Source: Micrococcales bacterium (GTDB lineage Bacteria; Actinomycetota; Actinomycetes; S36-B12; UBA5976). Taken from it: a stretch of 7,697 nt of DNA. The DNA lies in NCBI GenBank assembly GCA_024640585.1, contig JAHEEQ010000086.1, forward strand, positions 1-7,697, written 5' to 3'. The position numbers and the translations under genes are program-made. This document shows, in pieces, positions 6,570 to 7,697 of the stretch. Numbering within the stretch: the stretch's first letter is position 1; the number at the start of each line of letters is the position of its first letter. The notes under the pieces were generated by a model. That model was not told the DNA's origin, did no database searches, and saw only the letters and a list, made by a program, of their open reading frames with translations.

Positions 6570-7697
6570 GTGAGCGAAACCACAACAGGGCTTAACGATC
6601 TGAAGTTGCCCGAACTAAAGAAACTCGCAGCGAGTTTGAAAATTGATGGCGCATCCACAATGAAAAAGGATGATCTTGTTAAAGCCATCGGCAAAGCACA
6701 AGCAACCGCACGTCGATCATCTCGACCACAAGGCGATGCAAAGAATTCTGATGCACCACGTGAACAACGCGGAGAACGCCGCGAACGCACACGTCCACGC
6801 GACAACGATGGTGAATCAAACGAAACTGAATCAGAAAATGGTTCAAACAATGAAGGTGAACGCGAAGGTGGTTTCGACCGCCGCCGTGGCCGCTTCGACC
6901 GCAATAACCGTCGCAACAATCGCGACCGCGAAGAACTTTCAGAAGATGATGTAACAATTCCAGTTGCAGGTATTCTCGACATTCTTGATTCGTACGCATT
7001 TGTTCGCACAACTGGCTACTTGCCATCACCAAACGATGTTTACGTTTCACTTGGCTTGGTCAAGAAATACGCACTGCGTAAAGGTGACCAAGTAACAGGT
7101 TTGGTTCGCCAACCGAAAGAAAACGAACAAGAAGGCAAACCACGTCAAAAGTTCAATCCACTCGTACGCGTCGACACTGTTAATGGTCAAGATCCAGAGA
7201 CAGCTCGCGGTCGAGTTGATTTCAACAAACTCACACCGCTCTACCCGCAAGAACGCCTGCGTCTTGAAACCACGCCAAACAACTTGACCACCCGTGTTAT
7301 CGATTTGGTCGCGCCAATTGGTAAAGGTCAGCGCGGTTTGATTGTGTCTCCGCCAAAGGCTGGTAAGACAATCGTGCTTCAACAAATTGCAAACGCAATC
7401 GTTGAAAACAATCCAGAAGTTCACTTGATGGTAGTTCTTGTTGACGAACGCCCTGAAGAAGTAACCGACATGCAGCGCACCGTTAAGGGTGAAGTTATTG
7501 CTTCAACCTTCGACCGCCCTGCAGAAGAACACACACTCGCAGCCGAACTTGCAATCGAACGTGCAAAACGATTGGTTGAAATGGGTCACGATGTAGTTGT
7601 GTTACTTGACTCGATGACACGTCTTGGCCGCGCTTACAACTTGTCGGCGCCACCATCAGGTCGCATCTTGTCTGGTGGTGTTGATTCTGCAGCACTA
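6570..7697 (+). CDS. rho: Transcription termination factor Rho (3' end outside window)
   Basis: Rho is the hexameric RNA-dependent ATPase and helicase that ends transcription of untranslated RNA. The window holds 376 codons; alignment to E. coli Rho from memory leaves about 125 residues missing, for a full length near 500. The GTG start is supported by GGAAGG 8 nt upstream; the next in-frame ATG (6660) would cut the first domain. Domains: Rho_N, about 5-45 (LNDLKLPELKKLA...KKDDLVKAI); a low-complexity insertion, about 47-127, rich in Arg, Asn, Asp, Glu and Gly; the cold-shock-like primary RNA-binding domain from about 130, with YAFVR (142-146) in place of GFGFLR; and the ATPase core. Walker A is PPKAGKT (261-267), Walker B VVVLLDS with D347, and VDERPEEVTDMQR starts at 291. 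The Q-loop region (LSAPPSGRILSGG) is present; the R-loop lies beyond the edge. It probably has its own promoter in the 160-nt spacer. Confidence 0.97.
   Translation, partial: MSETTTGLNDLKLPELKKLAASLKIDGASTMKKDDLVKAIGKAQATARRSSRPQGDAKNSDAPREQRGERRERTRPRDNDGESNETESENGSNNEGEREGGFDRRRGRFDRNNRRNNRDREELSEDDVTIPVAGILDILDSYAFVRTTGYLPSPNDVYVSLGLVKKYALRKGDQVTGLVRQPKENEQEGKPRQKFNPLVRVDTVNGQDPETARGRVDFNKLTPLYPQERLRLETTPNNLTTRVIDLVAPIGKGQRGLIVSPPKAGKTIVLQQIANAIVENNPEVHLMVVLVDERPEEVTDMQRTVKGEVIASTFDRPAEEHTLAAELAIERAKRLVEMGHDVVVLLDSMTRLGRAYNLSAPPSGRILSGGVDSAAL

Noticed and set aside
6670..6954. Forward 94-codon frame inside the Rho insertion region
   Set aside because: It is out of frame with rho, starts at an internal ATG, and is repetitive His/Asn/Ala shadow sequence of the low-complexity region.
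6542..7009. Antisense Ser/Arg-rich frame opposite the start of rho
   Set aside because: The composition is the complement of the Arg/Asp-rich Rho insertion; no start context or domain supports it.
1..7697. Mobile elements, CRISPR arrays, tRNA or rRNA genes, phage or defence genes
   Set aside because: No transposase or integrase motifs, repeat-spacer arrays, or tRNA-like structures were seen; the window is filled by six housekeeping genes.

Overview
The window is a compact, one-directional block of conserved chromosomal genes, all on the + strand: argS - lysA - hom - thrC - thrB - rho. The last gene runs off the right edge. This order (arginyl-tRNA synthetase next to diaminopimelate decarboxylase, then the threonine genes, then rho) is typical of Actinomycetota. 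The base composition is moderate (about half GC or a little less by eye, not counted) and intergenic gaps are very short. That suggests a low-GC, streamlined actinobacterium such as the freshwater Nanopelagicales (acI) type. The phylum rests on gene order and protein motifs and is fairly secure; the lineage is a guess.

Region by region: 1-58 is the end of an upstream spacer with a possible weak -10 element. argS (59-1723) and lysA (1726-3063) are 2 nt apart. A 48-nt gap with a strong ribosome binding site leads to hom (3112-4419). hom, thrC (4419-5474) and thrB (5474-6409) are chained by two TAATG stop/start overlaps. A 160-nt spacer (6410-6569) holds a candidate extended -10 promoter and hairpins, and is best read as the rho promoter and leader. 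rho begins at a GTG (6570) and is open to the last base (376 codons, the final codon complete).

Functionally, LysA makes lysine from meso-diaminopimelate, the final step of one aspartate-family branch. Hom, ThrB and ThrC are the last three steps of the threonine branch: aspartate semialdehyde to homoserine, to O-phosphohomoserine, to threonine. Hom has a C-terminal ACT domain, the expected site of end-product feedback. ArgS links this block to translation. Rho is the transcription termination helicase and carries an actinobacterial-style Arg/Asn/Asp/Gly-rich insertion between its Rho_N domain and its RNA-binding domain.

No mobile element, CRISPR array, tRNA, defence system or unknown gene is visible. 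The least ordinary parts are the rho leader (competing hairpins followed by a C-rich, G-poor stretch) and the low-complexity insertion in Rho. I found no clearly new biological system.
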